Origin: Tepidisphaeraceae bacterium
GTDB lineage: Bacteria; Planctomycetota; Phycisphaerae; Tepidisphaerales; Tepidisphaeraceae
Length of the DNA: 64,000 nucleotides
Direction of reading: 5' to 3'
Assembly: GCA_035998445.1 (NCBI GenBank)
Contig: DASYHQ010000045.1
Location: forward strand, 62,001-126,000
Part shown: in pieces, positions 36,693 through 47,300 of the stretch
Layout: every line of letters starts with the position of its first letter
Position numbering within the stretch: the first letter of the stretch is position 1
Translations under genes and position numbers: made by a program
Notes under the pieces: generated by a model
What the model was told of the DNA's origin: nothing
Database searches by the model: none
Seen by the model: the letters and a program-made list of their open reading frames with translations, nothing else

Positions 36693-38813
36693 ATGAATCT
36701 ATTAGAAGCACTCCGGTTTTCGAACAGGCGGCGAATGATGACGGTAACCAAATCTGCCAACCGCAGCCGAACGCAGCACCGAATTATCGCGAGGTTCCTT
36801 GCGGTCGCCGTGCTCGTTGGGCTTGGGCATCGTTCGCCGGCGTTCGCACAGTCCGATGCGGACATGCCCGACGCGACGCAATCGCCAGACGACTTGACCT
36901 CGATGAGCATCGAAGAACTGATGGAACTGCCCGTCGTGGTCGCCGCGGGCAAACGGGCGCAGTCGCAGCGGGAAGCCGCGGCATCGGTGAGCGTGGTGAC
37001 GGCCGACGAGATCAACCTGATGGGCTACCGCAACCTCGCCGAGGTCTTGCGGAACCAGCGCAGCTTCTACCTGCACACCGATGGCCTCAACTGGTTCGCC
37101 GGCGTGCGCGGCCTGCTTCGGCCGGCCGAGTGGAACGCGCGATTGCTCGTGCTGGTCGACGGCCGCCCGACCCGCGAGAACATCTACGGTCAAACGCACC
37201 TCGACCAGGACTTCCTCCTGCCCATCGAGGCGTACAAACGCGTCGAAATCGTCCGCGGTCCCGGATCGGCACTGTACGGCAGCAACGCCGTGTTCAGCGT
37301 CGTCAACATCGTCACCAAGGACGGCGCCGACCTGAACGGCGGCCTGATCCGCGTCCAGGGTGGCACCGAGAACACGGCCCGCGTGTCGGCGTTGTACGGC
37401 CTGAAGACCGACGGTGGATGGGACATCAGCGGCGGCATCGCCGGCTACACGAGTGACGGGGACGAGGACGTCCACTTCGACGGCATCAGCGACCCGCTGC
37501 TGAACTTCGGCCACGTTGAAGGCTGGGACGACGAGCGCTCGGTCACCGGATATCTGAAGATCAAGCGTGGCGAGTTCACGGCCATGGTGGATCACGCCGA
37601 TCGCGAGCGCGACAGCCGGTCGGCGACGTACGCCACGTCGTTCTTCGAGCCCGGCACGATGGACGAGTCGCGCACGAACGTCACGCTGCGCGTCGACCAC
37701 GAGATCGCGCCCGGGCGAAGCATTCACGGGATGGCGTATTACGGCCGGTCGCAGTACCGCCAGACGCTTGGCTTCACGCTCGATCCGGCGGTGTCGCCGG
37801 CCATCGATTACAATTACTTGACGAAGGCGCACAACGACTGGCTGGGGTTGGAGTCGCACTACGACTGGCAGATCAACCCGAAGTTTCACCTGCTGGCTGG
37901 CGGCGAGGTGACGCACTCGCTGGAGACGTCACAGCAGGACCGTGACGATGCTGGATTCTCGATCGACATCGATAAGCCGTTCTCGTCGGTCGCGTTGTTC
38001 GCCGAGGGAAATTGGCACCTGACCGAGCGGGTGACGCTCGTCGCCGGCGCCCGCGTCGACCACGTGCGGCACGTCGGCACGATGTTCAGCCCGCGGGCCG
38101 CCGCGATCGTGTCGGCGACGAAGAACGACACGATCAAGCTGATGTACGGCCGCGCGTTTCGCTCGCCCAACCTGTACGAGATGTTCTACAGTTCGGCCGA
38201 CGCATACCTGGCCAACCCTGACCTTGATCCGGAACTCGTCGACACCTACGAACTCGCTTGGGAACGGCAGTTAAAGAGCGGGTGGCGCACGTCGCTGGGT
38301 GGCTTCTTCTGGCACATGTCCGACGCGATGGACAGCGTGATCTTCCCCGACGGCACCTCGCAGGTGCAGAACGTGCGCGACGTGAGCGCCCGAGGCGTGG
38401 AGGCCGAGTTGCAACGCCAATGGCAATCCGGCGGCAGCTTCCGCGCCCACGCCAGCCTGACCAATGCCACCGATGACGACGGTGACCGCCTCGCCGTCTC
38501 GCCGCGGTACATCGTGGGCACGGCGATCATCGTCCCGCTGATCGGCAAGAAGACGTTCCTGTCGGTGGACGCGCAACTGGTCGGCCCGATGGAGTCCGAC
38601 CTCGGCGAATCGACCGACCCCAGCTACGTCACCAACGTGGTGCTCACCTCACGCGACTTCCTCGGCACCCGCGGGCTGGAGCTGCAAGCCGGCGTCTACA
38701 ACCTGTTCGCCGACGACGCTCGACTGCCCCACGGCGACAGTTTCCAACACACCCAGCCCACCCTGAACTGGCCCGGCACTCGCGCCATGGTCGGCCTGAC
38801 GTACGCGTTCTAA
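36693..38813 (+). CDS. TonB-dependent outer-membrane receptor
   Basis: 706 residues (an ATG at 36735 is an alternative start). Signal peptide about residues 31-53. An N-terminal SMSIEELMELPVVVAAGKRA precedes the plug (about 90-205; VSVVTADEINLMGYRNLAEV, RVEIVRGPGSALYGSNAVFS, VVNIVTKDG). The 22-strand barrel follows (AFRSPNLYEMFYSS is the conserved barrel motif) and ends in GLTYAF with the terminal Phe expected for BamA insertion. The ligand is unknown. It follows the YfiR-kinase-c-di-GMP genes by 90 bases, with a short hairpin GGCCC-GTTC-GGGCC at 36618-36631 in between. It probably delivers the cue or is controlled by the module. Confidence 0.93.
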   Translation: MNLLEALRFSNRRRMMTVTKSANRSRTQHRIIARFLAVAVLVGLGHRSPAFAQSDADMPDATQSPDDLTSMSIEELMELPVVVAAGKRAQSQREAAASVSVVTADEINLMGYRNLAEVLRNQRSFYLHTDGLNWFAGVRGLLRPAEWNARLLVLVDGRPTRENIYGQTHLDQDFLLPIEAYKRVEIVRGPGSALYGSNAVFSVVNIVTKDGADLNGGLIRVQGGTENTARVSALYGLKTDGGWDISGGIAGYTSDGDEDVHFDGISDPLLNFGHVEGWDDERSVTGYLKIKRGEFTAMVDHADRERDSRSATYATSFFEPGTMDESRTNVTLRVDHEIAPGRSIHGMAYYGRSQYRQTLGFTLDPAVSPAIDYNYLTKAHNDWLGLESHYDWQINPKFHLLAGGEVTHSLETSQQDRDDAGFSIDIDKPFSSVALFAEGNWHLTERVTLVAGARVDHVRHVGTMFSPRAAAIVSATKNDTIKLMYGRAFRSPNLYEMFYSSADAYLANPDLDPELVDTYELAWERQLKSGWRTSLGGFFWHMSDAMDSVIFPDGTSQVQNVRDVSARGVEAELQRQWQSGGSFRAHASLTNATDDDGDRLAVSPRYIVGTAIIVPLIGKKTFLSVDAQLVGPMESDLGESTDPSYVTNVVLTSRDFLGTRGLELQAGVYNLFADDARLPHGDSFQHTQPTLNWPGTRAMVGLTYAF

Positions 38814-38929
38814 TCCGCGGATACACGAGCGCCAGAAGTCGGCCCGTGCGCCAACGCGAGACATTACGCGCTGAGCGGAAGAGCCGACAATCAGGAGACA
38901 ATCGAACAGGCGGATCGGCGCGGTCGCTC

Positions 38930-39243
38930 AGCGGGGATTGCCTCTCGCTGGCATAGAGGGCACCGGTGTTCGGCGACACCTGCATGGCGTAGAAACCGTT
39001 GGCCCAGGACGCCTGAAGGCCATTCTACGCGTGCCCGTCGCGCACGATGTTCCGGTCGGGCAGGGTCGCGTCGGATGACGACCAATTTCCGTTTGTCGAC
39101 CCCTGTTGCCAGGCCACCTCCGATAGGCGGCGGCGCGATTCGAGTGGTTCGAATGTGAAGACCCAATGCCGACGCGGACCCCGTGCGGACCGCCGCTGGG
39201 CGGGATCCGACTTGAAGATGATGTGTTTCTCCCCCCGCTTCCT
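38930..39243 (-). pseudogene. Remnant of a LEPR-XLL-type exported protein
   Basis: A minus-strand frame with no start codon reads a basic stretch followed by HWVFTFEPLESRRRLSEVAW, the N-terminal motif of large planctomycete exported proteins. It runs into a TAG at 39025-39027 and continues coding-like in the same frame (NGLQASWANGFYAMQVSPNT). The rest of 38814-39365 holds no gene. Confidence 0.45.
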
Positions 39244-39365
39244 CGGTCAAAACGCACCGTCAAACTGCCCAAATCGTGGACACCGGCTTTCTGCGGTACC
39301 GCGCGCCGCTCGTAGCCGTCGCGGGCTGTCGCCGACCACGCGATCCGGTAGACTGCGTGGTCAAT

Positions 39366-40055
39366 ATGGTCGAGCTATCCCCTGACGAGGCCCGGATCCT
39401 GGGCGTGCTGATCGAGAAGGCGTTCACGACGCCCGAGCTTTACCCGCTGACGCTGAACGCGATCGTCAACGGGTGCAACCAGCGGAATAACCGCGATCCG
39501 GTCACGGCCATCACCGAGGACGCGGCTCGCGCGGCCCTGGAGGACCTCAAGGGGATCGGGCTCGTGGCGCAGGTCGACCAGATGGGCGCCCGCGTCCCCA
39601 AGTACCGGCACCGCGGCCCGGAGGCGCTGCACGTCGGGCCAGCGTTCCAAGCGGTGCTGGCCGAGCTCCTGCTGCGCGGCCCGCAGACGCTCGGCGAGAT
39701 CCGCACGCGCGCGTCGCGCATGGTGCCGATCGACTCGCTGGAGGCGACCGGTGAAATCGTCCGGACCCTGTGCGAGCGCGACGAGCCGTACGCGGGCCGG
39801 TTGCCCCCGATCGCCGGCTCGCGGGCCGAGCGGTACGTCCAGCTCCTCTGTCCCGACCTGCACGGTGCCGCAGTGGCGAGCGGCGAGGCTGCGGCGGGAT
39901 CCGACACGATCACCGAGGTTACGACCGACGATGCGCCGATGACCCGATCGGCTCTGGCCCAGCGTGTGACGGCGTTGGAGGCAGAAGTGCGTGCGCTGCG
40001 CGTGGCTCTGGCAACGCTGGCGGCCGCCGTGGGCGAACCCGACCCGATGGCCTAA
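39366..40055 (+). CDS. YceH family protein (UPF0502/DUF480)
   Basis: 229 residues from ATG 39366. It begins MVELSPDEARILGVLIEKAF and TTPELYPLTLNAIVNGCNQR, the diagnostic YceH opening, and forms two winged-helix domains (about 1-85 and 90-175). A C-terminal coiled coil follows (ALAQRVTALEAEVRALRVAL). Function unknown; winged helices suggest nucleic-acid or protein binding. The stop codon TAA (40053-40055) is also the left target-site copy of the MITE that starts at 40056, so the insertion lies exactly at the gene end. Confidence 0.93.
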   Translation: MVELSPDEARILGVLIEKAFTTPELYPLTLNAIVNGCNQRNNRDPVTAITEDAARAALEDLKGIGLVAQVDQMGARVPKYRHRGPEALHVGPAFQAVLAELLLRGPQTLGEIRTRASRMVPIDSLEATGEIVRTLCERDEPYAGRLPPIAGSRAERYVQLLCPDLHGAAVASGEAAAGSDTITEVTTDDAPMTRSALAQRVTALEAEVRALRVALATLAAAVGEPDPMA

Positions 40056-40216
40056 AGGCTAGCGGACAAAACCTCAGCCCAATGTGCTATTTGTCATCCC
40101 GACCCTAGCGGTAGCGACCCGACCCATCTCCCATGGCCACGAACCGTCAGCCGGTCGAGATCCCTCAGGTCGCTACCGCTCCTTTCGGGATGACATGAGG
40201 TTTTGTCCGCTAGCCT
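40056..40216. mobile_element. MITE-like foldback element with TAA target duplication
   Basis: 161 bp with perfect 21-bp terminal inverted repeats at 40056-40076 and 40196-40216 (starting AGGCTAGCGG), flanked by TAA at 40053-40055 and 40217-40219. Inside are further inverted pairs: TGTCATCCCGA (40092-40102) with TCGGGATGACA (40185-40195), and AGCGGTAGCGACC (40107-40119) with GGTCGCTACCGCT (40168-40180). The inner part is related to the foldback at 2935-3039. No coding capacity. A 3-bp TNA duplication is known for some IS5-related elements, a possible source of transposase. 40220-40409 holds nothing recognised. Confidence 0.8.
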
Positions 40217-40409
40217 TAAGCGTGGCGCACGCGGCTCAACGTAACGGCCAGTTCACTACGTCGTCCGACCATCCGAGGATTCGGCTACGTCTCCAACAGC
40301 GTCCTCCGCAAGTGCGCGCTGTGTGAATCGCGCATTGCTTTTCGTTTTTCGCACCCTAATATCATCTCCTTGCGTTGCCTGAGTTAGAATCGGTCAATGG
40401 GAGGCAAGA

Positions 40410-43079
40410 ATGAACCAGAGACAAATCGGAACGGGTGTTCACCGTGCGCCAGTCGCGGAGGCGGTCGAGCGGCGGGTGATGTTCGCGGTATCGTTCGGCA
40501 CGAGCGCGACCCTGGCACCGATCGGCACCAACACGCAGGACGTCGCCGTCGCAGACCTCAATGCCGACGGCAAGCTCGACGTGGCCGCCGTAACCCTTAG
40601 TGGTGGCGTGAGCGTGTTCGCTGGCAATGGCGATGGCACGTTCGGCGCACGTGGCGATGTCGACCTTTCCGCGACCGTCCCCGACCTGACCGTCATCAGG
40701 GCGGCGGACCTCAACGGTGACGCGCTGCCCGACCTGGTCGTCACCGGCGCGACGCGCGGCGACGTCGCGGTGCTCATCAACCTCGGAGACCTTTCGTTTG
40801 CAACCCCGGTGACCTACGCGACCGCTGGCGCCACGTACGACGTCGACTTGGCCGACTTCGATAAGGATGGGGACCTCGACCTCGTCTACTGCAGCGGGAC
40901 GACCGCGATCATCGGCATCCTGCTCAACGACGGCGCCGGCACGTTCATCGCCGGCGCCACCCGCACAACGGCCGCCCCCTCGCGAGCCATCGCCGCGACC
41001 GACTGGGAGCTGGACGGCGACGTCGACGTGGTCGTCGCCACCCGCGACGGCGAGAACGCCATCGCCGTCCTGCTCAACGCCGGTGACGGCACGCTGCCCA
41101 CCATCCGCAAGGCGCAACGGATGGGCTCCGCCAAGGCGATCGCCCTGGCCGACTTCAACGGCGACGCCAAGCCGGACGTGTTGTCGTTCAACGAGATCGG
41201 GCGCCGCTTTGCCTCGTATGGTCTCGAAACCAACTTTCAGGACGCCATCCGCCGCTCACGCATCTATGCTGAGATGCGGGGCGACCCCGTCGGCGGCGAC
41301 TACGTCGATTACGATCAGGACGGCGATCGCGACATCGTTGTGCTCTACGCCAACGGTCGCCTCGTCGAGGTGGGTCAGCCCCGGCCATACACCTATTTCG
41401 ATACCGAGCTATTCGATGGTTCTCCCGCCAACCGCTTCGCGACCGCCGACTTCAACGCAGACGGTAAGCCCGACTTCGTCCTCGCTACGGCAGACGGGCT
41501 AATCGTGCTGCAGAATGGTTCGTCCGGAGGTGGTGGTGGCGGCGGTGGCGGCGGTGGCGATGGCGTTACGCCCGGAGATACCGACCGCGATGGTGTGGCT
41601 GGCGAGCCGGCAGCGCTGGACCTGGCCATCACGAAGCTCACGTTGCCACCTGTTTTCGTCCCGGGCGACAAGGGTAGCGTCACGGTCGGCCTCACCAATG
41701 CCGGCGACGCCACGGCCAGCGGGCGCGTGACGGTCGAGCTGTTCGCGTCGGCCGACGACACGATTGACGACGGCGACGCGCCGCTCGACACCGGCACCGC
41801 GCTGGCCAACCGGCCCGTGCGCGTCGCCGCCGGCCGTACCGCGTCGTTAACCGGTCGGTTCGTCGTCCCCGCAGCGCTGGCCAACGGTTCGTACTCGGTG
41901 CTGGCCAAGGTCACCCCGCTCGATGTGGTCGGCCTGAGCGAACCGGCGACCAGCGCATCTACCCAGACGGTCCAGAAGGTCACAAGCTTCGGCCAGGTCG
42001 GGGACCGCCGGAACGTCCGGTACACTTTCACGGATGCCGACGGCACGCTCGTCACCTACGCGCTGAGCGGCGCCGGCACGGGCGTCGTCAGCGACGACGG
42101 CACGTCGGTCACCCTGGATGGCACCACCGCCGCGAGCCGGTTCACCGCCACCACCCGTGCTATGCGCGCCACGTCGGGCAGCGATGCCCTGACGTCGATC
42201 GCAAACCTCACCGTCAACGGTCCGATCGCGGGCATCACGGGTAAGGGGCTGCAACTGAGCGGCTCGTTGAGCGTTGGCGACGTGCGGACAGTCGTGCTGG
42301 CGGACCTGATCGGCGCGACCGACGACGTCGCAGTGACGCTGAGCGGCACGACGCCCGTGTCGATCACGCTCGGCAACGTCCGGAACGCGGTCGTGATCTC
42401 GACGGCGGGCATCCGGTCGCTAAGGGCCGGCAGTTGGGCCGCCGGTGCGTTCGCCACTGATCGGATCACCGCGCCGTGGATCTCCGCTCTGACCGTCAAG
42501 CAAGGCTGGGCTGCGGACGTCGTACTGAGCGGAATTGGGGCAGCCGGGGGGAACGCGCTTGGCAGCGCGCGGATCGGCCAAGGGCTTAACGCGGCCCTCT
42601 GGTCGGTCGCTGGCAACGTTGGCGCGGTCACGGTGGGTGGCGACGTGGCCAACGGGTGGGTCGCGAACATCGCGGGCAACCTCCGGTCGATCACGACGAA
42701 GGGCAACTTCACCGGCGGCAGCCTCGCCGCCGCCAACGTTGGCACGTTCGCGGTCACGGGAGACGTGTCGGGCTCGACCGTTCGAGCCGGCTGGTACTTT
42801 GGTGCCGATAACCTCGCCGACACGCCCGACGATACCGGCGTCGTCGGCAGCATCGCCCAGGTGGCGATCCGAAACAGCCTGGCATCGTCAAGCTTCTGGG
42901 CGGGCGTCGACACCATCGGCGAGCCAATGGCGGGCGGGCAGATCAGGCGCATCGGCGCAATCGAGACGGTCGCGCCGACGGGCGTGGAGTTCCGTGCCGC
43001 CACGCTCCCGCGAACCGTCCGCTTCGACGGCGTGACCCTCGCGACGGACGAGGACCCGCGATTCGTGACGATGGCGTAA
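40410..43079 (+). CDS. FG-GAP/VCBS-repeat and CARDB exoprotein
   Basis: 889 residues. The N-terminus carries AEAVERRVMFAV, a variant of the planctomycete LEPR-XLL export motif. Residues ~35-370 are FG-GAP/VCBS repeats forming a likely beta-propeller, each with a DLNADGKLDV-like calcium loop (e.g. DFDKDGDLDLV, DFNADGKPDFV). An 11-12-Gly linker follows (nt 41527-41563). Residues ~400-510 are a CARDB-type Ig domain (VTVGLTNAGDATASGRVTV). The C-terminal ~350 residues form a Gly/Ala/Val beta-repeat region (VAGNVGAVTVGGDVANGWV). Likely a surface or secreted binding protein. It stands alone. Confidence 0.88.
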   Translation: MNQRQIGTGVHRAPVAEAVERRVMFAVSFGTSATLAPIGTNTQDVAVADLNADGKLDVAAVTLSGGVSVFAGNGDGTFGARGDVDLSATVPDLTVIRAADLNGDALPDLVVTGATRGDVAVLINLGDLSFATPVTYATAGATYDVDLADFDKDGDLDLVYCSGTTAIIGILLNDGAGTFIAGATRTTAAPSRAIAATDWELDGDVDVVVATRDGENAIAVLLNAGDGTLPTIRKAQRMGSAKAIALADFNGDAKPDVLSFNEIGRRFASYGLETNFQDAIRRSRIYAEMRGDPVGGDYVDYDQDGDRDIVVLYANGRLVEVGQPRPYTYFDTELFDGSPANRFATADFNADGKPDFVLATADGLIVLQNGSSGGGGGGGGGGGDGVTPGDTDRDGVAGEPAALDLAITKLTLPPVFVPGDKGSVTVGLTNAGDATASGRVTVELFASADDTIDDGDAPLDTGTALANRPVRVAAGRTASLTGRFVVPAALANGSYSVLAKVTPLDVVGLSEPATSASTQTVQKVTSFGQVGDRRNVRYTFTDADGTLVTYALSGAGTGVVSDDGTSVTLDGTTAASRFTATTRAMRATSGSDALTSIANLTVNGPIAGITGKGLQLSGSLSVGDVRTVVLADLIGATDDVAVTLSGTTPVSITLGNVRNAVVISTAGIRSLRAGSWAAGAFATDRITAPWISALTVKQGWAADVVLSGIGAAGGNALGSARIGQGLNAALWSVAGNVGAVTVGGDVANGWVANIAGNLRSITTKGNFTGGSLAAANVGTFAVTGDVSGSTVRAGWYFGADNLADTPDDTGVVGSIAQVAIRNSLASSSFWAGVDTIGEPMAGGQIRRIGAIETVAPTGVEFRAATLPRTVRFDGVTLATDEDPRFVTMA

Positions 43080-43231
43080 GGGGTGATCATCCGGCATCGT
43101 CAGACGAGCCAGTTTCGAAACCGCAACTGTCGGAAGGTGTCATCCCGGAACACGAAACTTAAGGCATGTTCGGCGAGGGGCCGCCCGGCGGAGCTCGGTT
43201 CTGCAGACCAGCAATTGGTAGTTAGGACAGA

Positions 43232-43426
43232 ATGAAATGCACAGTGTGTCGAGGCGAGGCTGAAGCGATATGCAAGTTTTGCGGTCGCGCCGTGTGCTTG
43301 CAATGCGCCGCCGCGCGCGAGTACCGCAGCGGGGCGGTACCGAAGTACTTCACGCAGACCGCCAAGAGCGCGATCACGGTCAAAGACGCCGTTTGGTGCA
43401 GACGCTGCGAGGTCGAGTCGGCCTAG
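43232..43426 (+). CDS. Small B-box-like zinc-binding protein
   Basis: 64 residues. Cys pairs MKCTVC, CKFC, CLQC and a terminal CRRC, with an acidic/basic linker, read as a B-box or zinc-ribbon type metal site (possibly two zinc ions). No membrane segment. Function unknown. A distantly similar Cys-rich N-terminus occurs in the membrane protein at 63124. It is followed 75 bases later by the ATP-grasp gene on the same strand. Confidence 0.7.
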   Translation: MKCTVCRGEAEAICKFCGRAVCLQCAAAREYRSGAVPKYFTQTAKSAITVKDAVWCRRCEVESA

Positions 43427-43501
43427 CGGTCGCACATCTACGGCGTGGCGCGTCAACCGTGGTGCCGCGCCGGCCAACGTACGCGTACACTCTGCGATAC
43501 C

Positions 43502-44299
43502 ATGCCCACGCACTTCCTATTCTCGGCCCACCCGTTGCGCGCTTCGCTCGTGGAGGAAATGTTCGGCGACCAGTACGGAGCCGTGCAGGCCGCCGGGTTC
43601 ACCGCCTCCGTCTGTCCCGACGCCGCCCTACGTGCGGCCCGCCCGCTGCGCGATATCCCCGCCGGGGCGACCATCGTGTATCGCGGCTGGATGCTCAACG
43701 CTGGCGACTACGCCCGCCTAGCCGGTGCGGTCGGCGACGCGGGCGCAGGCCTCCTGACCTCCCCCGCTGCGTACCTGGCCGCCCATCACCTGCCGAACTG
43801 GTACCCGCTGATTGAAGCGTTCACGCCAGAGACGCGCGTGCTGACGATGGGCGACGACCTGGAAGTTCAGCTTCGGTCGCTCGGCTGGGACGCGTTCTTC
43901 ATTAAGGACTACGTCAAGTCGATCAAGACGTCCGACGGCTCGATCATCCGCGACCCATCGCAGATCGGGCACGTCGTTTCCGAGATGGAGCGATTGCGCG
44001 GCGAGGTCGAGGGCGGACTGTGCGTCCGTCGGGTCGAGCCGTTCGTCGCCAAGACGGAGCGGCGATACTTCGTATTACAGGGCAAAGCGTTCGGGCCGGA
44101 CGACGAGCCGGTGCCCGAGTTGGTCGCGCAGGTCGCTGAACGAATCCCGTCGCCGTTCTTCTCGGTCGACGTGGTCGTTCGAACGGACGGAGCCCTGCGG
44201 ATCGTGGAGGTCGGCGACGGACAGGTGTCCGACCTCGTAGGCTGGAGCGCCGAACGCTTCGCGGCCATTTGGCCGCGAACTTCCGAAGCGGCGGGTTAG
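43502..44299 (+). CDS. ATP-grasp (R2K-type) domain protein
   Basis: 265 residues from ATG 43502; the longer frame upstream is not conserved-looking. A short N-terminal Rossmann-like part (MPTHFLFSAHPLRASLVEEM) is followed by an ATP-grasp-like region with AFFIKDYVKSIKT (nucleotide-binding Lys), RRVEPFVAK and the metal-binding end FSVDVVVRTDGALRIVEVGDG. This is the compact R2K-type ATP-grasp, whose members are thought to ligate carboxylates to amines on peptides or proteins. Substrate unknown. The only neighbour in the same direction is the zinc protein at 43232. Confidence 0.75.
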   Translation: MPTHFLFSAHPLRASLVEEMFGDQYGAVQAAGFTASVCPDAALRAARPLRDIPAGATIVYRGWMLNAGDYARLAGAVGDAGAGLLTSPAAYLAAHHLPNWYPLIEAFTPETRVLTMGDDLEVQLRSLGWDAFFIKDYVKSIKTSDGSIIRDPSQIGHVVSEMERLRGEVEGGLCVRRVEPFVAKTERRYFVLQGKAFGPDDEPVPELVAQVAERIPSPFFSVDVVVRTDGALRIVEVGDGQVSDLVGWSAERFAAIWPRTSEAAG

Positions 44300-44390
44300 A
44301 CCGCCCCGCCGTTCTGCGACGGTTTCACTACCGCTCCCGATCGTGGCGGATCTGACGGGCGCCATAAGTCCCAAGGCTTCGCCTTATGAA

Positions 44391-47300
44391 CTAAACGATG
44401 CTCCCCACAGGCGGGCTGAGGACCAGCCGGGTGATGCGGTCGTCCTCCGGGTTGCCGCGGGTGTCGCGGGCGAAGTTGCTGTTGCCCGGTTGTGGGTCGC
44501 GCGGGGCGCCGGTGTTCTGACGCCACTGCGGGTCCTTCTGGGTGTACAAACCCAGTTCGCCGGTCGGCTCGGCCAGCGTTTGGTCGGCACCGGCCTCCTT
44601 GCCCAGCGCCAGCAGGAACGCCTGCACCTGCGGCGAGGGCGAGCGGGAGACCGTCGGCTCGCCAAAGGCGCTGAAGGGGACGAGGTAGCTGTTGAACTCG
44701 CCGGACCAGTCGTACAAACGGTCGGCCCCGGTGTTGGCGATCAGCACGTCCAGCCCGTCGCCGCCGTAGACGAAGTCGGCATCGGCGAACGCCGGCGCGT
44801 CGGGACGATTGTTCAATCCACCGGCGGTGTCGTGGTTGTCGTCGGCGTTCATCACGTCGTCGCCCTGGCCACCGAAGAGGCGGTCGTTGCCCGTGCCGCC
44901 GACGAGCCAGTCGTGGCCCCAATCGCCGAAGATGCGGTCCTTGCCGTCATTCACCTTGACGCCCTGCGCGTCGATCGCGTCGAAGTTCAGCAGGAAGCCG
45001 TCGATCCGCCGCATCGGGTTGTTCGCGTCGTACGCCGCCAGCTTGCGGGTCGACGCGTTGTAGCCCAGCACGTTGAAGTTGCTGACGGGCAGCGTGTTGT
45101 AGAACGCCGCCGTCGCCTCGGCGCCGCTGACGGCGTCGTCGCCAAAGCCGGCGTGGAGGAAGTCGTCGCCAAGGCCGCCGTAGATCACGTCGTTGCCGCC
45201 CTTGGTCACGGCCAGCAGCTTCACGGTCTTCTGCAGTCGGCCATTGATGTAGCCCCAGAACCCGGTCGCTGGGCCGGCTTCGGAGTAGTAGGTCTCCTTG
45301 GTCGCCGTGGTGACGCCGCTGAGCGTCTCGGTGAGCCCGTTGCGGCTGGTGAGGACGATGCCGTCGTCACCGATCACACCGTCCTCGCCGTTGCCACCGT
45401 AGATGCGGTCGTGGCCGGCGCCACCGATCAGGTCATCGTCCTGACCGCCGCCGAACAGCACGTCGTTGCCGGCTTGACCGAGGATCGTGTCGTCGCCCGC
45501 CTCGCCGTGCAGCAGGTCGTTGCCACCGATGTCGCTTGCCGCCCCACCGGCGGTGTAATCGACGCTCTGCACGCCGCGGACGACGATGCCGAGCGACGCG
45601 TAACGGTCGTAGTTGAAGTGGAGGAAGCGCCCGTCGTTGCCGATCAGGCGGAAGATGTTGCCGTTGTCGCCAAGGATGACGTCGGCGTCATCGGCGTGAC
45701 CATTGGCGGAGGTGTCGCCGGCATTGTAACGGTCGAGTTGCGTGCCCGAGCCACCGTAGATCGTGTCGTTGCCGTCGGGCCGCTGGGCGGCGATCGTCAG
45801 GCCGTACAGCGACGAGCTGCCACCGATCAGGTCGTCCTGGCCGCCATTGCCGTAGATCACGTCGGCGCCGCCGTTGCCCTCGATGTAGTCGTGCCCGTCG
45901 GTCGCCGCGCTGGCCGGTGCCACGCCGAGCACGCCGTCGCCTTGAAGGACGTCATTGCCCATTTGGCCGAAGATCTTGTCGTCACCCGCGCCGCCAGCGA
46001 TGGAATCGTTGCCGCTCGTGCCGGAGGCCACGGTCGTTGAATGGTCGAACAGCGTGAACGTGCGTTCCAGCGCGGCGCGTGGGTCGAGCTGGGGCGCGGT
46101 CGTGACGTTCGGAGCGCCAGTGGCGTTGTAGAGCGTCGCGCTGCTGAGCTTGCGGATGCGGGTGCTGAGGGCGCTGGCGTTGCGGACGATCTGCGCGTTG
46201 TCGCCGGCGATCGCATCATTGCCGGCGCCGCCGTCGATGGAGTCGCCCGCGTCGCTGCCACCGGCCACGTTGTGACCGCCGATGATGTCGTCGTCGCCCG
46301 CGCCACCGCGGATCGTGTCGGCGCCCTGTTGGCCGAGCAGGATGTCGGCACCGTCGTTGCCGTCGATCACGTCATCGTTGCCCAGCGCAGCAGCGGTGTC
46401 GGTCGACGTTAGCGTGAACGACATGTTGCCGGTGCTGACGGGCAGCGTCGCCGCGTCGATGGCGCCGGTGAGCATGCCGTGGTCGCCGAACACCAGGTCG
46501 TTGTCGGCCCCACCGGCGATGGTATCCCGGCCGTTGCCACCGAGGACGATATCGTTGCCTGCGCCGGCCACGACCGTGTCATTGCCGCCGAGCGTGGGGT
46601 CGATCGTGTATATCTTCGACGCGAGGCGCTCGACGCCGTCGGTACGGTCTGCCGGGACGTTCGGCGTGACGGCGGGCGCGTCGCCCGCACCACCGATGAT
46701 GGTGCCAGCGCCGAACTCAGTGCGGCCGGTATCGGCGATGATGACGTCGGCAGCAGCGCCGCCGGTGATCGTATCGCTACCCAGGCCACCGAACAGGTAC
46801 AGAGACCGCGTGGAAGCGGCGCCGTTCAGCACATCGTCGCCCGATTGGCCGTTGGCGACGAAGAAGCCGTCGGTCGCGCCAAGGTTAATCGTGGCCGTGT
46901 CGTTGCCGGCCCCCGTGTTCAGCGTGGTAATCGTGCGCCCGCCGGCGGTGTTTAGCGTACTGCTGACGGTGGCGTTGTCGGCACCTTGGCCCGCCCACAC
47001 GGTAATGCCACCGAAGAAGTTGCCGGCGGCGACGTAGGTGATGTCGCTAGGTGCCAGACCGGTAATCGACGAACGCGTCAGGACGACGCTGGCGTCTCCC
47101 GCGGTGGCCGTCGAGTCGCTGACCATCAGCGTCTGGGTACCTGCCCCGCCATTGATGTTCAAGTTGGCCGCAAGGTCGTTCAAGTTGCCGAACAGGTAAG
47201 CCGGAGTCTCGCCAGCCTGCACGTTGGCCGAGTTGGCGACGTAGATGCGGTCATTGCCGCCATTCGTATTCAGGTTGGTAACGGCCGACGTGCCGCGCAC

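Noticed and set aside
44343-46040. Long plus-strand reading frame (565 codons) antisense to the end of the giant protein gene
   Set aside because: It is a mirror of the repetitive GC-rich RTX region; its translation is Val/Ala/Asp-rich low-complexity with no domain. The minus frame has recognisable RTX repeats.
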